Part shown: positions 33,647 to 41,466 of the stretch, piece by piece
How positions within the stretch are numbered: position 1 is the stretch's first letter
Layout: every line of letters begins with the position of its first letter
Assembly: GCF_016908975.1 (NCBI RefSeq)
Contig: NZ_JAFBEX010000001.1
Location: 310,001-374,000 of the forward strand
Direction: 5' to 3'
Length of the DNA: 64,000 nt
Source: Neobacillus cucumis
GTDB taxonomy: Bacteria; Bacillota; Bacilli; Bacillales; Cytobacillaceae
Position numbers and translations under genes: made by a program
The notes under the pieces: model-generated
Seen by the model: the letters and a program-made list of their open reading frames with translations, nothing else
What the model was told of the DNA's origin: nothing
The model's database searches: none

Positions 33647-33855
33647 GAAAAGCGCAAGCGCCTTGGTCAGCCCCGATATAGGGAGATTTATCGATGGCAA
33701 GAAAAGCGAAGCCAGAGATTAGTCTCCCTTAATGCGAACAGAAAACGATAGTTTTCTGTAGCCAAGCTTAAGACGCTCCCAAAAGGAAGGCGCTTTTTGC
33801 CTTCATTTTGGGAGTGACTTAAGACCACGAGAGGCTAGGCGCTGGAGCTAGACAA
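33647..33855. repeat. Large multi-helical intergenic repeat (GCGCAAGCGCC ... GGCGCTGGAGC ends)
   Basis: About 205 bases with nested complementary segments: GCGC-AA-GCGC at the start; GGGAGA (33680s) with TCTCCC (33720s); ACAGAAAAC-gata-GTTTTCTGT; CTTAAGACGCTCCCAAAA with TTTTGGGAGTGACTTAAG enclosing GGAAGGC/GCCTTC; and end segments AGCGCC/GGCGCT. From memory, a repeat with these ends is widespread in intergenic regions of Bacillaceae; a copy count was not possible here. Confidence 0.7.
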
Positions 33856-33896
33856 TTCTCGAAGTAGAAATTTATACTTTCTTATAATTAAGAAAA

Positions 33897-33930
33897 TGGA
33901 CGGTGTCAGGCACCATCCTTTTTTTTATCA
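33897..33930 (+). terminator. GGTGTCAGGCACC hairpin terminator
   Basis: GGTGTCAGGCACC (near-palindrome, flanked by GGA/TCC) followed by eight T. It may end the monooxygenase-ribA-ribD transcript. The same palindrome is, from memory, frequent in bacillar genomes. Confidence 0.6.
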
Positions 33931-33939
33931 GGCGAGAAA

Positions 33940-34140
33940 TTCATTTACCGAAAAGGGATCAATTGGACTCTTTGGGGCTATGAACTGACTGTTCTTTTAC
34001 CCGTATCGGAGATAGGACACTCTTACGGGCAATGAAAGACCTTTTCATTTACCCAAATCGATTTTGGGACTCTCCTATGGGTAATGACAGTCCATTTCAT
34101 TTACCGAAACCCAAAAAAGAGTATCCTCTTGGTAAATGAA
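33940..34140. repeat. Four-unit tandem hairpin array, 51-bp period
   Basis: Units start at 33940, 33991, 34042 and 34094. Each begins TTCATTTACC or a close variant and ends GGTAAATGAA or a variant (GGCTATGAA, GGGCAATGAA, GGGTAATGA), so each folds as a hairpin, with a variable middle containing GGGACTCT-like sequence. The outermost arms of the fourth unit are perfect (TTTCATTTACC / GGTAAATGAA). Confidence 0.8.
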
Positions 34141-34166
34141 CTAAAAAAAAAGAAAGAAGGATTTAG

Positions 34167-34739
34167 ATGAGATTTGGTTTCGACATTGATGATACATTAA
34201 TCAATTTAAGAGAGCATGCCTTTCACATTTATAACAAAAAATTAGGGCAAGAAATCGGCCTTGAGGTTTTCAACGCCTTAAACAAAGTGGAGATTCATGA
34301 GCTATTTGGAATGACGGCGGAAGAAGGATCACAGATGTGGAAAAATACCCTAGAGGAAATTTACTACACTGATTGTCCAGCCTTTCCTGGTGCAGTGGAA
34401 CTACTTCAGGAGCTTGACAGACAAGGACATGAAATCTTTTATATAACCGCTCGATACCAGGAGCATGGCGAGCCGACAAAAAAATGGTTAATCGATCACG
34501 AATTTCCTGTTCATGATGAGCGTTTCTTCTGGGGAATGAAGGACCATGAAAAGGTGAATATTATTAAAAAATTACACTTAGATTTTTACTTTGACGACAA
34601 GCCTGAGATTTTAAATACCCTTTCAGAAGAAGCTGTGAAAGTGTATCTGAAAGATCAATCCTATAACCGGCATGAAACAATGCCACGGATTGTCAATTGG
34701 CCGGATTATCAAGAATTTATTAAACTCTTAGCAGACTAA
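34167..34739 (+). CDS. HAD-family 5'-nucleotidase (YqfW-like)
   Basis: A 190-residue cytosolic phosphatase of the 5'(3')-deoxyribonucleotidase (NT5C) group. Motif I is GFDIDDTLINLREH at the N-terminus, motif II YITARYQEHG, the motif III lysine precedes HDERFFWGMKDHEKVNII, and motif IV is FYFDDKPEIL. It matches the YqfW-type putative nucleotidases of bacilli. A repeat block separates it from ribD, so a role in removing phosphate from the RibD product is only a guess. AAGAAGG precedes the ATG. Confidence 0.85.
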   Translation: MRFGFDIDDTLINLREHAFHIYNKKLGQEIGLEVFNALNKVEIHELFGMTAEEGSQMWKNTLEEIYYTDCPAFPGAVELLQELDRQGHEIFYITARYQEHGEPTKKWLIDHEFPVHDERFFWGMKDHEKVNIIKKLHLDFYFDDKPEILNTLSEEAVKVYLKDQSYNRHETMPRIVNWPDYQEFIKLLAD

Positions 34740-34826
34740 AACCAGCCATCGTTTCCCCATTTGCTCCATCACAAACCCATTATGATATACTATTAAAGGT
34801 TTGTTTTTAAGAGAGGAGTTACACCT

Positions 34827-36029
34827 GTGGAGTTACAACATGAATCAAATGCACGAACCAAATCATTTTATATCGTATTTTTAATTACTGGAATTGTTCT
34901 AGTAGCTTTTAATCTGCGTCCGGCTATTACTTCCGTAGGCCCCTTAGTTGGCATGATCCAAGATGATGTTGGACTTGCCCATTGGAGCGCGGGTTTATTA
35001 ATGAGCTTTCCACTACTTGTTTTCGCTGCCATGTCCCCTATTGTTCCAAAAATAGCGAATCGGATAACGAATGAGCGGACATTACTAGTGGGTTTGATCT
35101 CACTTTTAATCGGTATAGGAATTCGGTCCATCCCAATCACGTTCTTCCTTTTCACTGGGACACTTTTTATTGGAGCAGGCATTGCAATTGGAAATGTCCT
35201 TTTGCCAGCTGTCGTAAAGGATAAATTCCCCGAGAAGTTTGGCCTAATGACAAGTGTCTATTCTACTTCAATGGGATTAGTTGCATCATTAGCATCTGGA
35301 TTAAGTGTTCCTTTAGCCACAGATTTAAACCTTGGCTGGCAGGGAGCACTCCTCGTGTGGGGAACACCCGTTATAATCGCAATATTGTTATGGAGCTATC
35401 TTCTCAAGTTTAATCAAGAAAGTCATGCTGGTATCAAAAAGCCGGCTGTTAGTTCTGCGGAAATGTGGCGTTCACCTTTAGCCTGGCAAATTGCCATATT
35501 TATGGGTTTTCAGTCCTTCTTGTTTTATGTAACTGTATCTTGGTTACCAGAAATCTTACAAAGTCATGGGCTGAGTATGAGCACAGCTGGCTGGATGTTG
35601 TCCATTTCCCAGCTAGTTGGATTGCCTGCAAGTTTCTTTATTCCTGTAATCGCAGGACGTTTCCGTTCTCAGGTATGGATTGCATTTATTTTAGGGTTGT
35701 TATCTATTATCGGGTATGCTGGATTATTGTTTGGTTCTTCTTATCCCATCCTAATCATTAGCATTATTTTTATCGGCTTAGCATTAGGCGGCAATTTCCC
35801 ACTGGCACTAAGCTACATCGGACTTCGTTCCAAGAGCGCCCACCGTGCTGCAGAGTTATCTGGTATGACACAATCAACAGGATATATCCTAGCCGCCATT
35901 GGTCCTATGTTGATTGGGTATTTGTTTGATTTGACCCATTTGTGGACCATTCCACTGGTTGCTCTAACCATGATCTCGACAATCATGACAGTATTTGGGA
36001 TGTTATCAGGCCAAAATCGATATGTATAG
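34827..36029 (+). CDS. MFS transporter, CynX/NimT family
   Basis: A 400-residue major facilitator with twelve hydrophobic segments. AFNLRPAITSVGPLVGMIQ, GVGNVLLPAVVKDKFP-like (IGNVLLPAVVKDKFPEKFGL) and LGGNFPLALSYIGLRSKSAH are characteristic of the cyanate/nitroimidazole (CynX, YycB) group, which includes exporters of nitroaromatics and azoles. GTG at 34827 follows GAGAGGAG. Its substrate is unknown; it is the nearest exporter to the ribA/ribD unit. Confidence 0.88.
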   Translation: MELQHESNARTKSFYIVFLITGIVLVAFNLRPAITSVGPLVGMIQDDVGLAHWSAGLLMSFPLLVFAAMSPIVPKIANRITNERTLLVGLISLLIGIGIRSIPITFFLFTGTLFIGAGIAIGNVLLPAVVKDKFPEKFGLMTSVYSTSMGLVASLASGLSVPLATDLNLGWQGALLVWGTPVIIAILLWSYLLKFNQESHAGIKKPAVSSAEMWRSPLAWQIAIFMGFQSFLFYVTVSWLPEILQSHGLSMSTAGWMLSISQLVGLPASFFIPVIAGRFRSQVWIAFILGLLSIIGYAGLLFGSSYPILIISIIFIGLALGGNFPLALSYIGLRSKSAHRAAELSGMTQSTGYILAAIGPMLIGYLFDLTHLWTIPLVALTMISTIMTVFGMLSGQNRYV

Positions 36030-36061
36030 AGCCAACAGTGAGCATCACTGCTGGCTTTTTA
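36030..36061 (+). terminator. Intrinsic terminator after the CynX-type MFS gene
   Basis: AGCCAACAGTGA-gca-TCACTGCTGGCT (one mismatch) followed by TTTTT. Confidence 0.85.
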
Positions 36062-36096
36062 AATGTAATTAAGCATTTGGTTTTTAAAGACTTGAT

Positions 36097-36408
36097 TTAT
36101 AATTGACTTACAAGCTCATTCATGGTGTTTAACTTAGAAGAAAGATCAATAAACCATTCTTCATCCCCTGTAGCTAAAGCCAAGTCAATTAGAAATTGAA
36201 TTTGGGCCTTGTTGTTTACTTTAGATTTAGGAAGTTTCTTAACACTTCCACTTAAAATGGGTACTGTTTTTCCAATAATCTCGTGATTGTCACTGGTAAC
36301 GACCGTTACTTTCACCACTTCGTAAACATCCAGCGAGTCAATATAACCTATGATTAATTCCCCGTCCCGTAATGTTCCCTTAACCCAATCACCTGTTTTT
36401 AATAACAT
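36097..36408 (-). CDS. IDEAL-domain small protein
   Basis: A 103-residue soluble protein. Residues about 1-65 form a beta-rich domain (LKTGDWVKGTLRDGELIIGY, YEVVKVTVVTSDNHEIIGKT). The C-terminal QIQFLIDLALATGDEEWFID, ending LSSKLN, matches the short IDEAL motif. Function unknown; IDEAL domains occur in ComK-regulating and MgsR-associated small bacillar proteins. ATG at 36408 lies 6 bases after AAGAAGGTG. An Rrf2-type operator lies 52 bp upstream, which puts it in the local regulon. Confidence 0.65.
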   Translation of the reverse strand: MLLKTGDWVKGTLRDGELIIGYIDSLDVYEVVKVTVVTSDNHEIIGKTVPILSGSVKKLPKSKVNNKAQIQFLIDLALATGDEEWFIDLSSKLNTMNELVSQL

Positions 36409-36459
36409 TCTGTTCACCTTCTTAACTATATAGTCATCAGAAATTCATATCGAATCAAA

Positions 36460-36480
36460 CTGTAATTTTTTTTATTACAA
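36460..36480. promoter_or_regulatory. Rrf2-type operator, copy 1 (upstream of IDEAL gene)
   Basis: CTGTAA-N9-TTACAA, with symmetry extending outward to ATCAAA and TTTGAT, so the arms match over 13 bases with one mismatch. Confidence 0.75.
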
Positions 36481-36513
36481 TTTGATTAAAAAGAAATGTG
36501 CGACCAAATATCG

Positions 36514-36927
36514 CTATTCCTCTTGATTAATAAGATCGATTACTTCTTTTAGTGTATAGTCCTTTAAATATTCACACAAATGTTCTTCCGCACCTAAGAA
36601 AACCGAAAATAAGACTCTTTGCATATTGGCACCTACAATACATCGCTGATTTGAATCAGGACACTTAGGCTGCAGTGCACCTTCAGAGGTTATTTTATAA
36701 ATATCCTTGAGATTTACTTCATCTAGCTCCAGTGCAAAAATAAATCCTCCGCCTGTTCCTTCTTTAGATTTGATAAATCCATGCTTTTTTAACAAACTTA
36801 GCACTTTACGAATCCGCACAGGGTGTACACAGGCGCTCGCTGAAATGGCATCACTGGTTGACATCCGGTCGGGCTGCAGCGCAAGAAAAGTTAAACTATG
36901 AATGGCTAGTGTAAAATCACTATTCAT
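36514..36927 (-). CDS. saiR: Rrf2 family regulator, SaiR-like
   Basis: A 137-residue Rrf2 repressor: DFTLAIHSLTFLALQPDRMS, SACVHPVRIRKVLSLLKKHG, GFIKSKEGTGGGFIFAL, LKDIYKITSEGAL. Cysteines occur at SACVHPV, PKCPDSNQRCIVG and HLCEYL, not in the strict iron-sulfur spacing of IscR, so thiol sensing is plausible. In B. anthracis, from memory, the Rrf2 protein SaiR represses spxA2; here the gene lies beside an spx gene and shares a 21-bp palindrome with it. ATG at 36927 follows AAGGAGGG. Confidence 0.82.
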   Translation of the reverse strand: MNSDFTLAIHSLTFLALQPDRMSTSDAISASACVHPVRIRKVLSLLKKHGFIKSKEGTGGGFIFALELDEVNLKDIYKITSEGALQPKCPDSNQRCIVGANMQRVLFSVFLGAEEHLCEYLKDYTLKEVIDLINQEE

Positions 36928-37008
36928 GGCCTGCCCTCCTTAAAATTTTTAAACTGCTAATCACTATTTCATCTATTATTAGCATCATTAATCATGTTTT
37001 TTAACGCA

Positions 37009-37029
37009 CTGTAATACTAAACGTTACAG
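37009..37029. promoter_or_regulatory. Rrf2-type operator, copy 2 (upstream of the Rrf2 gene)
   Basis: CTGTAA-N9-TTACAG, 82 bp upstream of the Rrf2 start, consistent with autoregulation. It lies between the 3' end of the BA3454-type gene and the Rrf2 gene. Confidence 0.75.
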
Positions 37030-37086
37030 ATTAACAAGTCAAGTAATTAAACACCAGTGCTCTCGTGCACAGTCATATTCGTTCTA

Positions 37087-37221
37087 TTAGCTATTCCATT
37101 GTTTTTTTACTTGTTCTTCAGCTATCCTCTTAATGTAATCCCAAGTCATTTCTTTTTCCACGATGACATTGGTATGATACTTACGATCTTTATAATTAAC
37201 GGTAACGAAAACTTCAATCAT
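37087..37221 (-). CDS. BA3454 family stress response protein
   Basis: A 44-residue protein, MIEVFVTVNYKDRKYHTNVI followed by VEKEMTWDYIKRIAEEQVKK. It matches the short beta-beta-alpha family named after B. anthracis BA3454. ATG at 37221 is 8 bases after GGAGG. It starts 17 bases after the stop of spxA2 and is surely co-transcribed with it. Molecular function is unknown. Confidence 0.8.
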   Translation of the reverse strand: MIEVFVTVNYKDRKYHTNVIVEKEMTWDYIKRIAEEQVKKQWNS

Positions 37222-37238
37222 CTGTTTTACCTCCTTGT

Positions 37239-37634
37239 TCAATTGGCCATTTTTTGCATTTCAGAGTTCAAAAATGTGCGAAGCTTACGAGGTAAAAAAC
37301 TGCGGATTTCCTCGTCATTATATCCAACCTGTAATCTTTTTTCGTCCAAGATAATTGGGCGGCGCAACATTTTTGGGTGTTCCTTGATTAATTGATAGAA
37401 TTCATTGAGCGGAAGAGATTCAATATTAATATTTAATTCCTGAAATGTCTTCGAATTCGTTGAAATAATTTCACTTGTCCCTTCTTCTGTTAATCGAAGA
37501 ATTGATTTTATTTCATCGACGGTAAGCGGGTTGGCTAATATATTTCTTTCAATATAGGCAATTTGATGTTCTTCAAACCATGCTTTCGCTTTTCGGCAAG
37601 AGCCACAGCTTGGGGTTGTATAAAGAGTCACCAT
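37239..37634 (-). CDS. spxA2: Spx family transcriptional regulator (SpxA2-like)
   Basis: A 131-residue ArsC-fold regulator that binds the RNA polymerase alpha C-terminal domain rather than DNA alone. The redox switch CGSC is at Cys10/Cys13; [13 protein letters not shown] contains the region contacting alpha-CTD, and [20 protein letters not shown] is the usual core (here [20 protein letters not shown]). Length is standard. Two CTGTAA-N9-TTACAG type operators lie upstream, so the adjacent Rrf2 regulator should control it. It leads a two-gene unit with the BA3454-type gene. Confidence 0.92.
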   Translation of the reverse strand: MVTLYTTPSCGSCRKAKAWFEEHQIAYIERNILANPLTVDEIKSILRLTEEGTSEIISTNSKTFQELNINIESLPLNEFYQLIKEHPKMLRRPIILDEKRLQVGYNDEEIRSFLPRKLRTFLNSEMQKMAN

Positions 37635-37682
37635 AATTTAACACACTCCTTAAGATTGAAATGGAAATTCAAATCATTTAAA

Positions 37683-37703
37683 ATGTAATAAAAAAACTTA
37701 CAG
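37683..37703. promoter_or_regulatory. Rrf2-type operator, copy 3 (proximal to spx)
   Basis: ATGTAA-N9-TTACAG, 49 bp upstream of the spx start codon. Confidence 0.7.
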
Positions 37704-37772
37704 TTCAACGACAAAAACACTTTTTTATTACTATATTTAATTCTGCAAATACTACGTATTATTTATGTTGTA

Positions 37773-37793
37773 CTGTAATAATAATATTTACAG
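37773..37793. promoter_or_regulatory. Rrf2-type operator, copy 4 (distal to spx)
   Basis: ACTGTAA-N9-TTACAGT, a perfect 7-bp-arm palindrome, 139 bp upstream of the spx start and 90 bp from copy 3. Confidence 0.75.
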
Positions 37794-37826
37794 TTAGTAA
37801 AGTCAACTGTTTTTTTCTTTTTGGAC

Positions 37827-38486
37827 TTAACAGCAATAATCATAAGGATGGAGCGGTGGCTTTGCAGGAAATACCCAGTTTGGTTTGTAATGTGGGCCTT
37901 TCCAATGCCATGCACCCAATGCAGCTGCACAGGCATCGATCCAATGACTTGGCTCCTCGCACATATCAGGAAGTTCCATTAAATTTTGGTGACCAAGCCA
38001 GTTCCAAATAAACCTTCGTACAGACAAATCTTGTTTGTAGGTTAATACATTGGCAAAATCACTTTTAGAGAGTCTAGATCCAATAACAGCCCCTGGATGA
38101 ACTTCAACGATGGATACAGGATAAGGAACATTTAGATTCTCGATTTCTCTGGTTAGCTTTATTCCTCTTAGTGTTAAATAGACCATTTTATTTAGAGTTG
38201 GGGGCATAATCGATCCCGGCTTCATCCCTAATCCAACAATAAACTTTCTCAGCTCCCTATCACCTTGCCGGTCCCCTCCTCCATCTTCATAAGATAAAGG
38301 GGCATCCATGCCGACCACGACTTCTCCTAAATGAGCTTGTTCTGTTACTTCATTTAAAATATCCTGATCGCTTATATTATTTTTCCATTTAACAAACTTC
38401 AATTGATTTTCTTGTTTTTCAAATACAGTAAGTACTGTATCTCTATGATTATTTGGACCTGATAAATCAATGCCCATGATTCTCAT
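37827..38486 (-). CDS. DUF429 family protein (predicted RNase H-like nuclease)
   Basis: A 219-residue protein: MRIMGIDLSGPNNHRDTVLT at the N-terminus is an RNase H-fold strand with an acidic residue, VVVGMDAPLSY carries the second acidic residue, and the C-terminal WIDACAAALGAWHW the third. DUF429 is predicted to act on nucleic acids or as a sugar-kinase-like fold; no activity is established. The start is ATG at 38486 after GGGTGATTAG. Its stop lies 34 bases from the distal spx operator. Confidence 0.8.
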   Translation of the reverse strand: MRIMGIDLSGPNNHRDTVLTVFEKQENQLKFVKWKNNISDQDILNEVTEQAHLGEVVVGMDAPLSYEDGGGDRQGDRELRKFIVGLGMKPGSIMPPTLNKMVYLTLRGIKLTREIENLNVPYPVSIVEVHPGAVIGSRLSKSDFANVLTYKQDLSVRRFIWNWLGHQNLMELPDMCEEPSHWIDACAAALGAWHWKGPHYKPNWVFPAKPPLHPYDYCC

Positions 38487-38635
38487 ATCTAATCACCCAT
38501 TTCTATAGATCTATTCCAAAAGCTCTTATCTTCTGGAAAAATTTTATTTACTTTTCATAGATTCATTTTATATTTTAACCGTAAATGGATAAAGAAGGGA
38601 TTGTTATTTTCTTCATTTTAAAGGAGTGATTTAAA

Positions 38636-39190
38636 ATGAATCAATCAATTGCACTTCTCGGAAAAATCACATCAATTCTTGCAGGAATTCTTCTCATTAT
38701 TGCCCATACACTGAATCTTTTGGCGGGCCACTTTGGCTCAACTTCTGGGAGTCTTCTTACATTCCTGGCACATTTGATTCTTATCTTCGTATTTTTTTGT
38801 TTATATATTTATCAAGGGGAAACCAGTGGAGTGATTGGATTTTTAGCTATGTTACTTGGAAACATTGGCAATATCATCGTCACAGCCATTGTTTATGTTG
38901 AAATGGCTGAGGCCTCAACTGAAAAAGCAAGCTTCGTCTTCACCACAGCCGTTAATGAACCCATCCATACGTTCGGCCCTCTTTTGTTTGTAATTGGAAT
39001 GATTCTTTTAGCAGTTTCGATTATTCGCGTAAAAGTACTACCCACTTTTTCAGGCTATTTACTGCTCATTGGGACGATTGTGTTTGCAGCAGCCAGTGTA
39101 GCAGGTGATTATCAAACAATCATTGAGGTCATGGGGGCCGTTTTTACAGGGACTGGCTTGATAGTTGCCGGAATAAAGGTCAAATCATAG
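38636..39190 (+). CDS. Six-helix membrane protein, unknown function
   Basis: A 184-residue integral membrane protein with six hydrophobic segments (GKITSILAGILLIIAHTLNL, FLAHLILIFVFFCLYIY, GFLAMLLGNIGNIIVTAIVY, FGPLLFVIGMILLAVSIIRV, YLLLIGTIVFAAASVAGDYQ and a last one to the end). It resembles small DUF4386-like membrane proteins in layout, but I cannot place it in a family. AAAGGAG precedes ATG 38636; a strong terminator follows. Confidence 0.7.
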   Translation: MNQSIALLGKITSILAGILLIIAHTLNLLAGHFGSTSGSLLTFLAHLILIFVFFCLYIYQGETSGVIGFLAMLLGNIGNIIVTAIVYVEMAEASTEKASFVFTTAVNEPIHTFGPLLFVIGMILLAVSIIRVKVLPTFSGYLLLIGTIVFAAASVAGDYQTIIEVMGAVFTGTGLIVAGIKVKS

Positions 39191-39218
39191 ATTAATAGGA
39201 TTCTTAATAAATAGCATA

Positions 39219-39255
39219 AGAAATGACGTGTGCATTGGCACACGTCATTTCTTTT
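39219..39255 (+). terminator. Strong intrinsic terminator
   Basis: AGAAATGACGTGTGC-attg-GCACACGTCATTTCT, perfect 15-bp stem, then TTTC; serves the convergent membrane protein genes on both sides. Confidence 0.9.
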
Positions 39256-39310
39256 CAAAAAGATGAAGAATTTCAAATGTAAGATAAACTAATCATTTAT
39301 GTACTCAGCG

Positions 39311-39937
39311 TTAGATTTCCTTAGATGACAGTGGTAAAAACAGCTTAATCCCCCGTTTATTAAAGGGCAGTATTTTTAAATCCGCTATGAGGTGACTGAT
39401 GTAACCTCCAATACATGTATAAGAAACACCCTGGATTTCAAGTGAAGCCTCTAAATTAGAAGCAATAATTCCAAAGAAAACAATACCTAAGATTGAATGG
39501 GTATAGCTGCGGTGAGACGTAAAAGAAGCAATTACAATATAGATTCCTAGTAGAATTAACCATAGTTCCCCTAAAGAGAAACCTCCCACTATGACCGCAA
39601 TTCCAGTAATGGTTAACATATGTTTTTGCTTAATTAAGGATGAAACCACTACAATCAAAAATCCGATTCCGACTCCCAGCCATCTCTCTTCTACTGCTTT
39701 CTCCATAAAACTATATAAAATCAGCATCAATCCAATTATCAGAGCAGATAGCCGAATCACCTTATGGGACAAAGTAATTTTTCCGCGAAGCTTCCCGTCA
39801 ATATCTAAATCAGGCATTAATCCCGAGACTCCTCCTAATCCGATAAACAAGAGGGTCACGGACGGAGAGGTTTGAAATGAATTAGCAATAATAAATCCTG
39901 TTGCCGACCCAATTACTGCATGTGATGTACCATTCAA
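39311..39937 (-). CDS. YdjM-like membrane-bound metal-dependent hydrolase
   Basis: A 208-residue membrane protein of the LexA-binding/YdjM group: MNGTSHAVIGSATGFIIANS with the first histidine, GLMPDLDIDGKLRGK with the conserved aspartates, SHRSYTHSILGIVFFG with further metal-binding histidines, and a final GGYISHLIADLKILPFNKRG. About six membrane segments lie between. Role unknown; several relatives are DNA-damage inducible. TTG at 39937 follows AAGGTGG by 7 bases. Confidence 0.82.
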   Translation of the reverse strand: MNGTSHAVIGSATGFIIANSFQTSPSVTLLFIGLGGVSGLMPDLDIDGKLRGKITLSHKVIRLSALIIGLMLILYSFMEKAVEERWLGVGIGFLIVVVSSLIKQKHMLTITGIAVIVGGFSLGELWLILLGIYIVIASFTSHRSYTHSILGIVFFGIIASNLEASLEIQGVSYTCIGGYISHLIADLKILPFNKRGIKLFLPLSSKEI

Positions 39938-40092
39938 TGTAATTCCACCTTAAAAAAATGTAGTAAAACAAAACAGACATTAACTATTGTATACCAAAAC
40001 ATCTGTTCTGTTTAGTCATTTTTAATAGACCTTAGATTAGAAATTTGAATGAATGGCGCATATCCCAACTTATTCGATTTCAATTAATTACT

Positions 40093-40860
40093 TTAACACA
40101 CTTTTTGTAACCTCAAATGGTCTGCAATGAGTGCTATAAATTCAGCATTAGTTGGTCTTCCTTTTAATGGGCTGACCGTGTTGCCGAAAACAAAATTTAA
40201 TTGCTCAAGATTCCCTCTATTCCACCCGACTTCTATTGAATGTCTTATGGCTCTTTCCACGCGACTTGGGGTTGTATGGAATTTGCTTGCAATGGAAGGA
40301 TAAATTACTTTTGTTACACCATTTATTAACTCGAGATTTTGAAAAACGATTTGAATCGCTTCTCTCAAAAATAGATACCCTTTTAAATTCGCTGGAATTC
40401 CCATTGAACGCAGAATGTTAGAAATCTTTATTTCTAAATTATTATCTAATTTCGATTGCTTCTGTTCCATTGATTGGTCTTTTTTAAAATAACCATGTTG
40501 AGGATAAATAGTTCTTATCGCATCTGATAACTGATCCAGTTCAAATGGCTTCAATAAAAAATAGGATGCGCCTAAACTATTAGCCTTTTGAATAATATCC
40601 TCTCTCCCCATTGCAGTTAACATTAACACCTTTGTATCTATTTTATCTAGGTTAATTTGCTCCATTAAAGAAAGTCCATCCGAATGGGGCATGATTAAAT
40701 CTAATATGACCACATCGGGATGTTCGTTTTTCACTAACTTTATTCCTTCAAATCCATTATGGGCAGTTCCGACGATCTCCATGTCATCCAAAGTGGATAG
40801 GTGTTCTTTAATTAACTCAGTTAGTTGAACATTATCATCAATTACTGCTACATTTATCAT
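40093..40860 (-). CDS. Spo0A-family response regulator (probable paralogue)
   Basis: A 255-residue regulator with both Spo0A domains. The receiver (1-120) has acidic pocket DD at 8-9, phospho-acceptor Asp54 in VVILDLIMPHSDG and Lys in FLLKPFE. The sporulation DNA-binding domain (about 145-255) contains TTPSRVERAIRHSIEVGWNR, nearly identical to the recognition helix of Spo0A, so it should bind 0A boxes. It is more divergent than housekeeping Spo0A and does not lie beside spoIVB, hence the paralogue call. The start is ATG at 40860; the frame runs 35 codons further without a Shine-Dalgarno. Confidence 0.85.
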   Translation of the reverse strand: MINVAVIDDNVQLTELIKEHLSTLDDMEIVGTAHNGFEGIKLVKNEHPDVVILDLIMPHSDGLSLMEQINLDKIDTKVLMLTAMGREDIIQKANSLGASYFLLKPFELDQLSDAIRTIYPQHGYFKKDQSMEQKQSKLDNNLEIKISNILRSMGIPANLKGYLFLREAIQIVFQNLELINGVTKVIYPSIASKFHTTPSRVERAIRHSIEVGWNRGNLEQLNFVFGNTVSPLKGRPTNAEFIALIADHLRLQKVC

Positions 40861-40887
40861 CTCTCTTGTTCCCCCAAATAAATATTC

Positions 40888-40894
40888 TTCGACA
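40888..40894 (-). promoter_or_regulatory. 0A box (TGTCGAA) upstream of the Spo0A-like gene
   Basis: An exact TGTCGAA core on the minus strand, 28 bp before the start codon; a 6-of-7 match (TGTCGAT, plus strand) lies at 40991. Suggests regulation by Spo0A or autoregulation. Confidence 0.5.
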
Positions 40895-41282
40895 TTCATT
40901 ATTTTTGACAATTTCATATATAAAAACAAGGAAAATATTCCAACAGGATTTTTACTTTTGAACATATATTAATAATAAATTGATGTTTGGTGTCGATATG
41001 TAAGAAATACTGTAAATAGAAAGGAACTTTCTTACTAGTTAATATGTAACATGAATTCATTAAAGTCTGGTATGTTTCAGCGCTTTTGTGTTTCCTATTT
41101 CATCTAGGATTGCTGAAAATACTTTCTTTATAATTGAATCGCTTGCATTCCATTGTTATCCACAATTGGCTAAAAGAAAATATACAATCTGAATGCAAAG
41201 CCTTTTACTTTTAAATGAGTTTCCTTTATGATAATTAGCGTTCTAATATTTAGTAACTCGAAATATAAGGGAGGGGAAATAA

Positions 41283-41414
41283 ATGTGGATTCGGCTCATT
41301 CCCATTGTATTATTTAGTGTAACAGCCTTATCATTACTGACCTATCAATCATTTGAAATTGTGCATGCTTTTTTTGATTTCTTTTCTAACGACTCTAACA
41401 ATTTGGATGCATAA
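41283..41414 (+). CDS. Small membrane peptide (43 residues)
   Basis: MWIRLIPIVLFSVTALSLLT, then YQSFEIVHAFFDFFSNDSNN. One transmembrane helix and a short acidic tail; no recognised family. GGGAGGGG lies 7 bases upstream and a strong terminator follows, so it looks like a genuine single gene. The 320 bases between it and the Spo0A-like gene hold no other visible gene. Confidence 0.65.
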   Translation: MWIRLIPIVLFSVTALSLLTYQSFEIVHAFFDFFSNDSNNLDA

Positions 41415-41428
41415 TATTAACCTTATAT

Positions 41429-41466
41429 AATACAACCCCTTCTCGAGCGAGAAGGGGTTTAGTATT
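41429..41466 (+). terminator. Strong intrinsic terminator
   Basis: AATACaACCCCTTCTCG-ag-CGAGAAGGGGTttAGTATT, nearly loopless, 15 bases after the 43-residue gene. Confidence 0.85.

Noticed and set aside
33647..33855. Insertion sequence
   Set aside because: Inverted ends and internal pairing exist, but no transposase frame and no visible target-site duplication.
33940..34140. CRISPR array
   Set aside because: The regular spacing is suggestive, but the units are degenerate, each is a whole hairpin, there are no conserved 25-40-bp direct repeats with unique spacers, and no cas gene is present.
37057..37395. Hydrophobic plus-strand open frame
   Set aside because: Antisense to the BA3454-type and spx genes, which have clear starts and operators.
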